Shown here: piece after piece, positions 41,898 through 50,946 of the stretch | Layout: the number at the start of each line of letters is the position of its first letter | Numbering within the stretch: position 1 is the first letter of the stretch | NCBI RefSeq assembly: GCF_014649395.1 | Contig: NZ_BMSY01000001.1 | Coordinates: 496,001-560,000 of the forward strand | Source: Streptomyces aureoverticillatus | Lineage (GTDB): Bacteria; Actinomycetota; Actinomycetes; Streptomycetales; Streptomycetaceae | Direction of reading: 5' to 3' | Length of the DNA: 64,000 bases | The notes under the pieces: model-generated | Told to the model about the DNA's origin: nothing | What the model saw: the letters and a program-made list of their open reading frames with translations, nothing else | Database searches by the model: none | Program-made: the position numbers and the translations under genes

Positions 41898-42314
41898 TCA
41901 CTTCATGTACCTGTCGATGACCGACACGGAGACGGACGTGGCGACCTTGTCGTCGTCCTTCTTGTGCTGTGCGCGGGTGAAGTCGAGGTGGTTGGAGATG
42001 TGACCGCACGCGTCCACGAGCGTCCTCGACTTGGAGTTCCAGGCGTCGTGCAGCTCAGTGAGAGCCGCGCCCATGTCGAGTCCTTCATTGGACAGTTCGA
42101 CAGCGGCCCCGAATGTGCTCTCCCGCGCGTGGTCGGAGTCCTTCCGGAGGCGATCGCGCAGCCGGTAGGCGATGCCGCCGAGCGCGCCCAACTCGTCGTC
42201 GTGGACGACGAGGTCCGCAGCCGCGCTCGGCCCCGTCACACTGTTGAGCTGGGTGCGGTCCGCATGCCTCTGTGCGGCTGTCTCCTTCAGCTGCTCCCAC
42301 TCGTCCCATGTCAT
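41898..42314 (-). CDS. Small helical T7SS-associated protein
   Basis: A 138-aa acidic helical protein, start MTWDEWEQLKETAAQRHADR; the second half has LHDAWNSKSRTLVDACGHIS then NHLDFTRAQHKKDD. Size and helical content fit an Esx- or EspC-like partner. It starts 1 bp beyond the mycosin stop and ends 31 bp before the large DUF6571-like gene, so it is probably the cognate chaperone or co-substrate of that protein (inference). Confidence 0.8.
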   Translation of the reverse strand: MTWDEWEQLKETAAQRHADRTQLNSVTGPSAAADLVVHDDELGALGGIAYRLRDRLRKDSDHARESTFGAAVELSNEGLDMGAALTELHDAWNSKSRTLVDACGHISNHLDFTRAQHKKDDDKVATSVSVSVIDRYMK

Positions 42315-42315
42315 C

Positions 42316-43566
42316 TCAGGGCCTCCCTGTGAGGTGCGCGTGCGCCGCGGCCCTGCGCTTACGGACGGCCATGGCGGCAGCCGCCCCGCCCATCAGCGCT
42401 GCTGCGCCAACGCCGGTCACGATCCACGTAGTTGTGCTTGAGCCGCCGTCACCGCCCCCGGTGGTCACGGGGGCCGCGGCTGAGTTCTGTTCGTTGTCGG
42501 ATGTCGCCGCTTCGGATGGCGAAGGGGCGGGCGACGTGGACGTGGCCTGCTTCAGATCCGGCAAGGGGTAGACGTCGGCCGGGCCCGGGTCGCCCGGCTT
42601 CTCCAGGGCCACCCGGGGACGCACGATGCCGTAGCCGATGGAGTCGTTGCGCTTGGCGCCGTCCGTGGGGGCGCCGATGGTGTTGAGCATGACCCGGAGG
42701 ACCTGGTTGTTGGTCCAGTCCGGGTGCTTGGACCAGATGAGGGCGGCGCTGGCGGAGGCGAGGGCGGTGGCGGCGCTCGTGCCGTGGCTCTTGCACACGC
42801 CCTTGCCGGTGGGGCAAGTGATGTAAATCTCGTCGCCGGGGGCGGCGATGTCCACTTGGGGGCCGAATTCGGACTCCTGGGTCTTGTGGAGGTTCCTCCC
42901 GACTGCTCCGACTGCCACTACCCCTGGAACCTTTGCAGGGTACGCGACGTCCGAGTTTCCTCCGTTACCTGTTCCGGCAAAGATCAACGATCCTTTATCG
43001 AGGGCATACTTGACCGCTTTGGTCAGTTCCGAGGAGTTCATTCCGCTGTCTAGCGAGATGTTGATGACGCGAGCCTCGGAGTCAGCTGCGAAGCGGATGG
43101 CCTTACTGAGCCTCGCGGGCAATGAGAATGGATTGACGTAAGGATCGGGCGTCCGGATGGGAAGGATCTTGGCGCCCGGTGCGAGTCCCCAAGTGCCCTT
43201 GCCTCCATTTCCCCTGCCGGTGCCCGCGATGAGCATGGCCATCGTGCTTCCATGACCGTCGTAGTCCGTGTGCTCGTCACCAGGTGGCTCCGGAGCTTCA
43301 TCCTTACCGGGCAGTACCTGTCCCTGGAGATCGGCCAGTTCGTCATTCACACCCGAATCGATGACGGCGACGGTGACGCCCTTACCTGTACTGGTCCGCC
43401 ACATCTTCTCGGCCTGCATGACGTTGAGATGCCACTGCTTCTCTCGTACGGACTCCGCGTGAGCGGGCGTGGCCGCGACACCTGCCAGCAGGAGGCCCAC
43501 GGCACCCGAGACGACGCCCCGCCACCGTCCGTTGTGCTGCTTCCTGGCAGCCATCTGCTCTCTCAT
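42316..43566 (-). CDS. mycP: Mycosin (MycP), membrane-anchored subtilisin-like protease
   Basis: A 416-aa S8 protease: signal peptide (GAVGLLLAGVAATPAHA), then catalytic Asp in VTVAVIDSGVN, His in DYDGHGSTMAMLIAG and Ser in SHGTSAATALASASAAL. A Pro/Ser-rich linker and one C-terminal transmembrane helix (WIVTGVGAAALMGGAAAAMA) with basic cytosolic tail follow. This layout is that of mycosins, the T7SS-associated proteases that process or stabilise the ESX complex. ATG 43566 is used; ATG 43554 four codons later is equally possible. It lies in a block of five T7SS-linked genes about 39 kb away from eccC/eccD. Confidence 0.92.
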   Translation of the reverse strand: MREQMAARKQHNGRWRGVVSGAVGLLLAGVAATPAHAESVREKQWHLNVMQAEKMWRTSTGKGVTVAVIDSGVNDELADLQGQVLPGKDEAPEPPGDEHTDYDGHGSTMAMLIAGTGRGNGGKGTWGLAPGAKILPIRTPDPYVNPFSLPARLSKAIRFAADSEARVINISLDSGMNSSELTKAVKYALDKGSLIFAGTGNGGNSDVAYPAKVPGVVAVGAVGRNLHKTQESEFGPQVDIAAPGDEIYITCPTGKGVCKSHGTSAATALASASAALIWSKHPDWTNNQVLRVMLNTIGAPTDGAKRNDSIGYGIVRPRVALEKPGDPGPADVYPLPDLKQATSTSPAPSPSEAATSDNEQNSAAAPVTTGGGDGGSSTTTWIVTGVGAAALMGGAAAAMAVRKRRAAAHAHLTGRP

Positions 43567-43601
43567 GACCTCGTGGTTTCTGAGTGGGGGATCACTGTGA
43601 T

Positions 43602-45149
43602 TCAGTCGACGACGGGCGGGACGACCCGGCGACCGTCCGGGCGCCAGGTCTCCTGGTCCTCGGTGAGGTAGTCCGGTCTGCCGTCTCGTTCCTCGTCGCG
43701 TCGTGAGCGTGAGGGTTGAGTCGTGTTCGGCGGCACGGCGCCCCGCATCGACGCCTGCCGCCGGGGCTGCCCTCCTGCGATGCCGTTGGGTGCGCCCATC
43801 GGCCGCTGTCCCGCTGCCGCCCCTCGTCCGGCGCCCGATCCTCCCGGGCCCGTCCCCGCAGGAGACCCACCAGCGACCGCCCCTCGGGGCATGCCTCCGA
43901 TCGGCCCGCCGGGGACCGACGGCGTGGGACAACCCCCGACGATGCCGGGGCCGCCCGGCATACGTCCAGCAGGCGGGCTCGCGGGTGGAACCCTGGGGGT
44001 GCCCCCGACCACCGGTTGTGCCGGGCCCGTCGGGCGCGGGGGCAGGGACTGTCCCCCGCTGGGCGTGCGCCCGGGAGCCGGTCCTACCGGTCCACTACCT
44101 GCCCGTCCGGGAGGAGGTCCCACCGGCCCGCCCCTGGGCGACAGGAGCGTACGACCACCCTGCCCAACGGGCCCTGGCCCCGGCGGAATCGTGGGGTTCG
44201 CCGGCGGACTCGGTTGCTGCTGGCCCGAAGGTGGCGGAAAAAGACCTATGGGTTGTGCCGTTCCGTCGGGCCTGACCGGGGTCGACGTGCCGCCGGGAGG
44301 GGAGGACGGCGGCGCCGATGAGACGTCAGGGAGCGTTGTCGTGCCGTCGACCTGGACGCCTACAGGGTCCGGGGCTTGAGGCGCAAGTCGCGGCGCTGCG
44401 CCAGGCAGCAGATCAGGTCCTGACCCCGATCCGCTGGGGCCGAGGACGGCAGTCGGCGGCTTGGGCGCGCCTGAGGACGGCGCACCCAGCACTGCTCCTC
44501 CACGCTCCCCACCCGATGGTTCGGGCCAGCCGCCTCCACTGGGTGGCGACGCACTGCGAGCCACCTGCGACGGCGGTGGCGCCACCTCCGCCGGAAGCGG
44601 CGGAAACCGCGGCCGCTCCAACCCCTCCAACTGCTGCGCCGACAACTGATACGCCTGCCCCAGCTTGCGCATCTCCGCCGCGGCCTCCTGCCGCACTTGC
44701 TCCTTGGCCGCCTCGAGCTTCGCCAGCTCGCCCGCGGACTTGGCGCCCACCGCCCGCGCGTCCGGGTCGTTGGGCGCGGCCTGTGCCGCCTTCAGGTTGG
44801 CCTGCGCGGCGCCCTTGTCGCGGGGGATCGACGCCTGGGCGGTGGCGATCGCCTCCGACGCGCGGGCGAGCCACTTCGCGGATTGCTCGCTGAAGTCGCC
44901 CAGGCGGTGCGTGGAGTTGGCCAGGTCCCCGCTCCAGGTGCGGAAGGCGGTCGCGCCCTCGCCCTTCCACCGCACCCACTGCGGACGCACCTTCAACTCG
45001 TCCGCGATCTTACGGATCTCCGTGGCCGCCGCGACGAGGCGGTCGGCGGCCGCCTGGACGACGCCGCTGTTCGCCTGGTCCAGCCACTCCAGCATCTGCT
45101 CGTGGCTCATGGACTCGAAGGAGGTACCGCCGCCCCCGCTGTCGCCCAT
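43602..45149 (-). CDS. WXG-type protein with long proline-rich tail
   Basis: A 515-aa protein. The N-terminal roughly 190 residues are helical with a WXG turn (VRPQWVRWKGEGATAFRTWS, then GDLANSTHRLGDFSEQSAKW). Residues about 190-490 are low-complexity Pro/Gly/Ser, and the end is a short conserved-looking tail (DYLTEDQETWRPDGRRVVPP VVD). The tail Y-L-T-E-D-x-E-T-W recurs in Streptomyces T7SS-linked proteins, as I recall, and may be a secretion or cell-wall signal. It has PPE-like character (helical head, variable tail). ATG 45149 overlaps by one base the stop of the upstream gene (TGATG). Confidence 0.83.
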   Translation of the reverse strand: MGDSGGGGTSFESMSHEQMLEWLDQANSGVVQAAADRLVAAATEIRKIADELKVRPQWVRWKGEGATAFRTWSGDLANSTHRLGDFSEQSAKWLARASEAIATAQASIPRDKGAAQANLKAAQAAPNDPDARAVGAKSAGELAKLEAAKEQVRQEAAAEMRKLGQAYQLSAQQLEGLERPRFPPLPAEVAPPPSQVARSASPPSGGGWPEPSGGERGGAVLGAPSSGAPKPPTAVLGPSGSGSGPDLLPGAAPRLAPQAPDPVGVQVDGTTTLPDVSSAPPSSPPGGTSTPVRPDGTAQPIGLFPPPSGQQQPSPPANPTIPPGPGPVGQGGRTLLSPRGGPVGPPPGRAGSGPVGPAPGRTPSGGQSLPPRPTGPAQPVVGGTPRVPPASPPAGRMPGGPGIVGGCPTPSVPGGPIGGMPRGAVAGGSPAGTGPGGSGAGRGAAAGQRPMGAPNGIAGGQPRRQASMRGAVPPNTTQPSRSRRDEERDGRPDYLTEDQETWRPDGRRVVPPVVD

Positions 45150-45649
45150 CAGATGGTCCCTCCCGCGTCGCCCGCGCGATCCGACGGACCCCGATCCGAC
45201 GGACCCCGCCCCGTCGGCCCCCGGCCCGCCCGGCCCGGCTGCTCCCTGCCACCGGAGCCGTCAGCCTCGGACCGCTCAGCGATCCCCGCACTGATCTCCG
45301 CCATGCGATCGCGAATGTCGTCGTCGACGTTCCGATAGCCCTTGTGCGCGGCGAGGACCGCGATGCCCATGCCCTCTATGGAGTCGGACAGCAGCTTGGA
45401 CAGGCTCTCCAGCTCGGTGATCACCGTCTCGTACGCGCCGAAGAGGCCGGCCGCCTCGGCCCAGGCTCCGTCCCCGCCGCCGAACTGGGTGCGTACGAGC
45501 TGCTCTTGCCCCACCTTGCCCGGACCGGCCGGGGATCCCTTGAGGTCACGGATCAGCTCGTCGACGCGCTGCTGGAACCTGACGAAGGACGTGAACTCCG
45601 TGGCCACATCGGCGGCTGCGTCCCACGCGCCGTCGAGCACGTGCGACAT
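45149..45649 (-). CDS. Helical T7SS-linked protein, first gene of mycosin block
   Basis: A 166-aa helical protein beginning MSHVLDGAWDAAADVATEFT; a central FGAYETVITELESLSKLLSD helix precedes a disordered tail of repeated GPSDR/GRGPT. It carries no signal peptide. Start ATG 45649 is chosen because upstream codons to 45721 are not helix-like; GGGAGAG lies about 12 nt before. Overlapping its stop is the PPE-like gene, so the two are likely co-folded partners, as with PE/PPE pairs (inference). Confidence 0.8.
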   Translation of the reverse strand: MSHVLDGAWDAAADVATEFTSFVRFQQRVDELIRDLKGSPAGPGKVGQEQLVRTQFGGGDGAWAEAAGLFGAYETVITELESLSKLLSDSIEGMGIAVLAAHKGYRNVDDDIRDRMAEISAGIAERSEADGSGGREQPGRAGRGPTGRGPSDRGPSDRAGDAGGTI

Positions 45650-46043
45650 CCACGACGACTCTCCCGATCTCCCTCTCCCTGACGGCGCCACGCCGCCGGA
45701 GCCTGACAGCACCAGTCCCACCCCCCGGAACGACCACAGCCAGAACGCATCACTATCGCGAACTACTCCGCAACTCTAGCCACGGGGGGTGACAGCTTGT
45801 AGCCGGTTGATCGCTCACACAGACAGGTTCAGGCCAGCGGAAAGCCTCATGAACGCGCCGCGCCCGTTCAAGTCGTGCCGTCTTGTCCCAGTCGGGCCCA
45901 GTGTGTACACACGCACGCGCCCACGACCGATCCGTATCGGTCAAAGCGCACACCGCCGCCGCTCGCGCGTGGCTCCGACGGATCGGGCGACCTGCGGGCA
46001 GCGGCAGAGCGGGGGGCACCCTCGCAGGCCCGCGCCACGCACC

Positions 46044-46213
46044 CCAGCGCGTCGCCCTGCCACCCGCGGCGTCCCGTGACTTCGTCCGTGGCATCGCCCG
46101 CGCCCTGTGAGGAGAAACCCTCGGTCCGACAGCACGCCGACGCCCGCGAAGCGCTCCGCGCTCTCATCCGGGACATCGAAGCGGGCAAGGCGGACCACCT
46201 TCTCCAGTCGGTG
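46044..46213 (+). pseudogene. Remnant of an HTH/DUF397 pair
   Basis: Bases 46044-46110 encode QRVALPPAASRDFVRGIARA and L then a stop, matching the last residues of the 18558-19415 regulator (SVALTPDASRDFIRSLAHDL). Bases 46117-46207, in another frame, encode ADAREALRALIRDIEAGKAD and HLL, matching the DUF397 protein end (SHEALRALIRDIKAGKADHL). The distance and order are the same as at the intact locus, but the 5' part of both genes and the DUF397 stop are gone. The rest of 45650-46232 shows no intact gene; it includes the promoter region of the T7SS block. Confidence 0.75.
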
Positions 46214-46232
46214 GCACGCCTTGCCCGAAGGG

Positions 46233-46631
46233 CTAGCCCTTCCAGGTCGACTTGTCGGTGTACGACACCCGGCCGCCCTGCTCGAGGTAGACCGTGAAGA
46301 CGTACTTGCGGCCTTCCTTGAGGTTGGTGTCGTTCGCGTCGTGGGTCACGCACTTTCCGGCGGTGCCGACGGCGAAGTCGTCCACGTGCGCGCGGAGGAC
46401 CGTGTCGTACACGTGTACGCCCGCACGGTGGCCGTCGGCCTCTATGTCGCAGACCTGGACGCGGTCGCCGTTCGGCTGGTACCGCACCCGGCCGCCGGGG
46501 TCGCCGTCGTCGGTGTGCATCTGGTACGACCACCACTGCGCGGCGGCGGCCGGGGGTGCCGTGACCAACGGGGTCACGACCGCTGCGGCGGCGAGGCCGA
46601 GGGCGGTTGCGAGTGCCTTACGCGTGCGCAC
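46233..46631 (-). CDS. Small secreted protein
   Basis: A 132-aa protein: signal peptide (RKALATALGLAAAAVVTPLV, cleavage near AAA-AQW) and a compact beta-rich domain with two cysteines (VQVCDIEADGHRAGVHVYDT; GTAGKCVTHDAND), probably disulphide-linked. GTG 46631 with AAGGAG 5 nt upstream. Family not recognised beyond a common Streptomyces secreted-protein type. It stands between the decayed regulator remnant and the GntP permease. Confidence 0.82.
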   Translation of the reverse strand: MRTRKALATALGLAAAAVVTPLVTAPPAAAAQWWSYQMHTDDGDPGGRVRYQPNGDRVQVCDIEADGHRAGVHVYDTVLRAHVDDFAVGTAGKCVTHDANDTNLKEGRKYVFTVYLEQGGRVSYTDKSTWKG

Positions 46632-46820
46632 GATGCTCCTTTGGATTCGACTCGTGGGGGCGCGAGTTTAGGCCATCACTCGCGGCCGTTGACGCGGGCA
46701 CGTAATGGTCCAGGGAGGGCGCCCGCGCCATGACGGAAGCCGATCCACGGCTGCGGGCTCCGGCGTGCGCGCGCGGCGGGCGTGGGACCGGTGCGGCCGA
46801 GGGGGGCGCGCAGCACGGTG

Positions 46821-46850
46821 GGGGCACCGCCGAGCGGGGCACCGCCGAGC
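46821..46850. repeat. 15-bp tandem repeat
   Basis: Two exact units of GGGGCACCGCCGAGC (46821-46835 and 46836-46850) followed by a third, imperfect unit. They lie in the 263-bp gap between the GntP permease stop and the small secreted protein gene; no gene is supported in the gap. Probably replication slippage in GC-rich sequence. Confidence 0.7.
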
Positions 46851-46894
46851 GGAGCCCCGCCGGGCGTCCCGACGTCGTACGAGGACAAGTCCCG

Positions 46895-48388
46895 CTACAC
46901 GAACAGACTCACCACCGCCGCCACAGCGAACCCCGCCACCGAGAGGACCGACTCCAGGACCGTCCAGGTCTTGAGGGTGTCGCGTTCCGAGATGCCGAAG
47001 TACTTCGCGACCATCCAGAAGCCGCCGTCGTTGACGTGGGAGGCGAAGATGGAGCCCGCGGAGATGGCCATGATGACCAGGGCCGTGAAGGCGTTGGAGT
47101 AGTCGCCCTCGGCCAGGAGGGGGGCGACGATGCCCGCGGTCGTGACGATCGCGACCGTCGCCGAGCCCTGGGCCACGCGCAGGACGACGGAGATCAGGTA
47201 GGCCAGGACGATGATCGGCAGGCCGACGTCGTGGAAGGTGTCGGAGAGGGCCTGGGCGACGCCGCTGCCCTTGAGGACGGCGCCGAAGATGCCGCCGGCG
47301 CCGACGACCAGGAGGATGTTGCCGACCGGCTTCAGGGATGAAGTCGACACCGTCTCCAGGGACTTGCGGGACCAGCCGCGGCGGATGCCGAGCAGGTAGT
47401 ACGCCATCATCAGGGCGATCGTCAGGGCCACGAAGGGGTTGCCGAAGAACTCGATGACCGAGCGGGCGGTGGAGGGGTCGAAGGCGATGGAGGAGAACGT
47501 CGCCAGGAGGATCAGGACCAGGGGCGTGCCGATGATCAGGAAGACCGTGGCGAGCGGTACCGGCTTCTCCTGGGGCTCGCGGCCCGCCGCCCGCTGCTCC
47601 GCGGCCACCGCGGCCTTCGCCTCCTCCGCCGCCTCGACCATGTCCTGCGGCACGGCCACGAAGATGCGCTTGCCGATCCACGCCGAGAAGACCCACGCCG
47701 CGAGGACCGCGGGGACGCCGCAGACGATGCCCATCAGGATGACCCAGCCCAGGTCGACCTTGAGCAGCCCTGCCGCGGCCACCGGGCCGGGGTGCGGGGG
47801 CAGGAACGCGTGCGTCATCGACAGGCCGGCGAGCAGCGGCAGGCAGTAGAGCAGGATCGACTTGCCGCTGCGCTTGGCGGCGGCGTACACGATGGGCGCG
47901 AGGACGAAGATGCCCACGTCGAAGAAGACCGGGATGCCGAAGATCAGGCCGGTGAGGCCCATCGCCAGGGGGGCGCGCTTCTCGCCGAAGAGGCCCAGGA
48001 GGCGGGAGGCCAGGACTTCCGCGCCGCCGGACACCTCGAGGATCGCGCCGAGCATCGTGCCGAGGCCGATGATGATCGCCACATGGCCGAGGATGCCGCC
48101 CATGCCGCTCTCGATGAGCGAGACCGCGTCCGACTTCTGGACGGTGCCGAAGAGTTCGGTGACGGAGAGGCCCGCCGCCAGGCCGACGGCTATGGAGACC
48201 GCCAGGAGGGCGACGAACGGCTGGAGCCTGACCTTGATGATCAGGAAGAGGAGAAGGAGGATGCCGAGGGCCGCCACGGTCAGCAGGCCCGCCGTGCCGT
48301 CGATCAGGGCCATCAGGCCGCCGGTGTGGGGCGGGTGCTCTGGTGGCGGGGCGGTGGCCGCGAGCGTCGCGGAGGGGGACGGGGACAT
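46895..48388 (-). CDS. GntP-family gluconate/sugar-acid permease
   Basis: A 497-aa protein with about 12-14 hydrophobic helices and GntP landmarks: LGTMLGAILEVSGGAEVLAS, GIPVFFDVGIFVLAPIVYAA, LSMTHAFLPPHPGPVAAAGL and ISAGSIFASHVNDGGFWMVA. The family imports gluconate, idonate and related sugar acids by proton symport. ATG 48388 has GAGG 6 nt upstream. With the KDG-type kinase gene at 49837-50946 it suggests uptake and phosphorylation of a sugar acid. Upstream, three CTCGTA repeats (48396-48413) lie in the leader. Confidence 0.93.
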   Translation of the reverse strand: MSPSPSATLAATAPPPEHPPHTGGLMALIDGTAGLLTVAALGILLLLFLIIKVRLQPFVALLAVSIAVGLAAGLSVTELFGTVQKSDAVSLIESGMGGILGHVAIIIGLGTMLGAILEVSGGAEVLASRLLGLFGEKRAPLAMGLTGLIFGIPVFFDVGIFVLAPIVYAAAKRSGKSILLYCLPLLAGLSMTHAFLPPHPGPVAAAGLLKVDLGWVILMGIVCGVPAVLAAWVFSAWIGKRIFVAVPQDMVEAAEEAKAAVAAEQRAAGREPQEKPVPLATVFLIIGTPLVLILLATFSSIAFDPSTARSVIEFFGNPFVALTIALMMAYYLLGIRRGWSRKSLETVSTSSLKPVGNILLVVGAGGIFGAVLKGSGVAQALSDTFHDVGLPIIVLAYLISVVLRVAQGSATVAIVTTAGIVAPLLAEGDYSNAFTALVIMAISAGSIFASHVNDGGFWMVAKYFGISERDTLKTWTVLESVLSVAGFAVAAVVSLFV

Positions 48389-48581
48389 CTTTGACCTCGT
48401 ACTCGTACTCGTACTTGTGCTTGTAAGCGCATGGGCTTTCTGGACAGGGGGGATCGCGGCGCGGCGGCCCGGGGGGTGTCGGGCGCCGCGCCGTGACGAC
48501 GTGCGGCTTGCGTGTGGGGAGGGGCGGCGAGCAGCCGAGTGCGGCGATCAGCCGCGTGCGGTCCTCTGCCGCGGGCGACCG

Positions 48582-48992
48582 TCAGCCGAGTACGGCCAGC
48601 GCGTCGATCTCGATGAGCAGGCCCTTGGGCAGGCCGACGTACACCGTGGTGCGGGCGGACGCCGGGGCCTTGAGGCCCTGCTCCTCGAAGTACTGGTTGT
48701 AGATCTCGTTCATCTCCGCGAAGTGGTCCACGTCCGTGAGGTAGACGCGCATCATCATCACGTCGTCCCAGGTGGCGCCGCCCTCTTCGAGGATCGCCTT
48801 GACGTTGGCGAAGGTCTGCAGGGTCTGCTCGCGCAGGGTGGGCCCGGCCGGGGTCGGCGCCTTGCCCTCCTCGGCGGGCAGGAAGCCGACCTGGCCCGCG
48901 ACCTGGAGGATGTTGCCCTTCTTGACGCCGTGCGAGAACTTCGCGGGCGGGGCGGTGTGCGTGGCGGGGGTGATGGCGGTCTTCTCGCTCAT
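48582..48992 (-). CDS. RidA-family enamine/imine deaminase
   Basis: A 136-aa RidA/YjgF protein: QVAGQVGFLPAEEGKAPTPA, QTLQTFANVKAILEEGGATW, DDVMMMRVYLTDVDHFAEMN and the active-site Arg in ASARTTVYVGLPKGLLIEID. It hydrolyses reactive 2-enamines and imines formed by PLP enzymes. Its place next to a D-amino-acid deaminase and deacylase makes release of 2-aminoacrylate-like intermediates a good match. ATG 48992; 95 bp downstream of the IclR gene and 193 bp upstream of the permease, all one orientation. Confidence 0.93.
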   Translation of the reverse strand: MSEKTAITPATHTAPPAKFSHGVKKGNILQVAGQVGFLPAEEGKAPTPAGPTLREQTLQTFANVKAILEEGGATWDDVMMMRVYLTDVDHFAEMNEIYNQYFEEQGLKAPASARTTVYVGLPKGLLIEIDALAVLG

Positions 48993-49087
48993 GGACTTGC
49001 CTTCTTCGTAGGGGTGTTACGTGGCGGTCGGGGGGTTAAGTAGCGGGGTTACGTCGAGTTGTTACGTCGAGTTGTTGCTCGGGAGTA

Positions 49088-49840
49088 CTACTTCTCCGGG
49101 GCGTGGCCCGAGTACTCCCTGCTGATGGCCTCCGCCGTGCGTCGCACCAGCGGAAGGAGCTTGAGGAGTTCCTCGGCCGTGACGACGACGTTCGGCGCGG
49201 ACACCGACATGGCCGCGACGACCCGGCCGTCCGCGCCCCGGATGGGCGCGCCGACGCAGTTGATGGACTCCTCGTGGCCGCCGAGGTCGGTGGCCCAGCC
49301 CTGTTCGCGCACCAGCGCCAGCTCCTTGAGGAAGGCGGCGGCGTTGGGCGTCGAACGGGACGTGTACGAGGGATAGTCGAGCTTCTCCGCCAGGGCGCGC
49401 CGCTCGGCCTCGGGGAAGTCGGCGAGGAGGAGTTTCGCGACGGCGGCGACGGTGATCGCGACCGGTTTGCCGATGCGCGAGTACATCCGCACCGGGTAGC
49501 GGCTCTCGACCTTGTCGATGTAGAGGACCTCCTGCTCCTCGTACACCGCGAGGTGGACGGTGTGCCCGCACTTCTCGTTGAGCGCGAGGAGATGGGGGTG
49601 CGCGATCTCGCGTACGTCGAGGTTCTCGACGGCTTCCTGCGCGAGCGCGAAGAGCCGGGCGCCGAGGCGGTAGCGCTGGTCGGACTGGCGGAAGACCAGG
49701 CCGTGTTCGTGCAGGGTGCGCAGGAGGCGCAGGGCCGTGGACTTGTGGACGCCGAGGCGGTCGGCGACCTGGCCGAGGTCGGCGGGGCCCTCGGCGAGCA
49801 GCGGCAGGATGGACAGGGCGCGGTCGACGGTCTGGCTCAT
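49088..49840 (-). CDS. IclR-family transcriptional regulator
   Basis: A 250-aa protein: N-terminal winged HTH (VDRALSILPLLAEGPADLGQ, VADRLGVHKSTALRLLRTLH) and IclR effector domain (AHPHLLALNEKCGHTVHLAV, LGGHEESINCVGAPIRGADG, VVAAMSVSAP). Such regulators usually control adjacent catabolic operons in response to a carbon substrate. The start at 49840 overlaps the kinase stop (ATGA). It probably controls this cluster, including the divergent D-amino-acid genes; no operator could be identified. A two-unit 13-bp repeat (GTTACGTCGAGTT, 49048-49073) lies just downstream. Confidence 0.93.
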   Translation of the reverse strand: MSQTVDRALSILPLLAEGPADLGQVADRLGVHKSTALRLLRTLHEHGLVFRQSDQRYRLGARLFALAQEAVENLDVREIAHPHLLALNEKCGHTVHLAVYEEQEVLYIDKVESRYPVRMYSRIGKPVAITVAAVAKLLLADFPEAERRALAEKLDYPSYTSRSTPNAAAFLKELALVREQGWATDLGGHEESINCVGAPIRGADGRVVAAMSVSAPNVVVTAEELLKLLPLVRRTAEAISREYSGHAPEK

Positions 49841-50946
49841 GACGTGGGTACCTCCTCGGAGGCCGCGGCTGTGGTCCGGGCGGTGTCAGTGGTCCAGCCG
49901 GGGCGAAGACGCAGTCTCTCCCAGGCGGGGGCGTCCAGGGCGGCGAGCGCGTCGGCGTGGTCGCGGGACGGCGGGGCGGCGAGGTCGCCGGGGACGGTGA
50001 GGGCGGCGGCGGCCATGAGGTGACCGTGCCGAAGGCGGCGCTCGGCGGACAGGCCGCGCAGGGTCGCGGAGAGGAACCCGGCGGCGAAGGCGTCGCCGGC
50101 CCCGACGGGCGCGACGACGTCGACGCGCAGGGCCGGCACGAAGGTGATGGTGTCGCGTCCGGTCGCGTGGTCGGCGGCGAAGGCCGTGGCGCCGTACGCG
50201 CCCTGCTTGACGACGAGCACGGCGGGCTCGGGCAGCGCCGCGCGGATGGCGGCCGGGCCGCCGGTGACGCCCCAGGCGGTCGCGGCCTCGGACTCGCCTA
50301 CGAAGACCAGGTCGGCGCCGCGGGCGAGGTCGAGGAGCACCTCGGCACCGTCTCCCTCCCCCGCCCCTTCGCCCTCGCCGTCCCGCCACAGCCGCGGCCG
50401 GTGGTTGACGTCGAAGGAGACCAGCGAGCGGCGGCCGGGCTTGCGGTCGCACAGGTCGCGGACGAGGGCGAGGCAGTCGGCGGAGAGGGCGGGCGTGATG
50501 CCGGAGAGGTGCAGCACCCGGCCCGACCACAGGGCGTCGTACGGCATGGTCGCGGGCGACATCGCGGAGGCGGCCGAGCCCGCGCGGTAGTAGACGACCT
50601 CGTGGGCGTCGGTCTCGCGGTCGTCGGCGGTGCGGAAGTAGATGCCGGTGGGGCGGTGCGGGTCGCGGCCGACGGCGGAGGTGTCCACGCCGTACCGCCC
50701 GATCGCCTCGACCAGGTGGTCGCCGAACCCGTCGGCGCCGACGCGGCTGACCCAGCGGGTGCGGTGGCCGGCGGCGGCCAGGGCGCAGGCGACATTGGAC
50801 TCGGCGCCGCCGATGCCGCGCTCGAAGGACGGCACGTCGGCGAGCCGCCCCGGGCGCGACGGCAGGAAGGTCACCATGGACTCGCCGAGCGCCACCACGT
50901 CGGTGTCCAGGGAGTTCGCGTCTCCGCCGCCGCCTGCTCGGGTCAC
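49837..50946 (-). CDS. PfkB-family carbohydrate kinase (2-keto-3-deoxygluconate kinase type)
   Basis: A 369-aa ribokinase-fold protein: ALGESMVTFLPSRPGRLADV then FERGIGGAESNVACALAAAG at the substrate lid, GVDTSAVGRDPHRPTGIYFR, and the PfkB signature VVAPVGAGDAFAAGFLSATL with the catalytic Asp. The opening and lid motif are those of KdgK-like kinases (KDG to KDPG); substrate is inferred and the GntP neighbour supports a sugar acid. GTG 50946. It heads the minus-strand operon and is divergent from the D-amino-acid deaminase; the 136-bp gap between them must hold both promoters. Confidence 0.88.
   Translation of the reverse strand: MTRAGGGGDANSLDTDVVALGESMVTFLPSRPGRLADVPSFERGIGGAESNVACALAAAGHRTRWVSRVGADGFGDHLVEAIGRYGVDTSAVGRDPHRPTGIYFRTADDRETDAHEVVYYRAGSAASAMSPATMPYDALWSGRVLHLSGITPALSADCLALVRDLCDRKPGRRSLVSFDVNHRPRLWRDGEGEGAGEGDGAEVLLDLARGADLVFVGESEAATAWGVTGGPAAIRAALPEPAVLVVKQGAYGATAFAADHATGRDTITFVPALRVDVVAPVGAGDAFAAGFLSATLRGLSAERRLRHGHLMAAAALTVPGDLAAPPSRDHADALAALDAPAWERLRLRPGWTTDTARTTAAASEEVPTS

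Noticed and set aside
46676..46888. Small frame with repeated GGAPLGGAPLGGAP
   Set aside because: Would need a TTG start without a ribosome-binding site; the repetition comes from the 15-bp DNA repeat.
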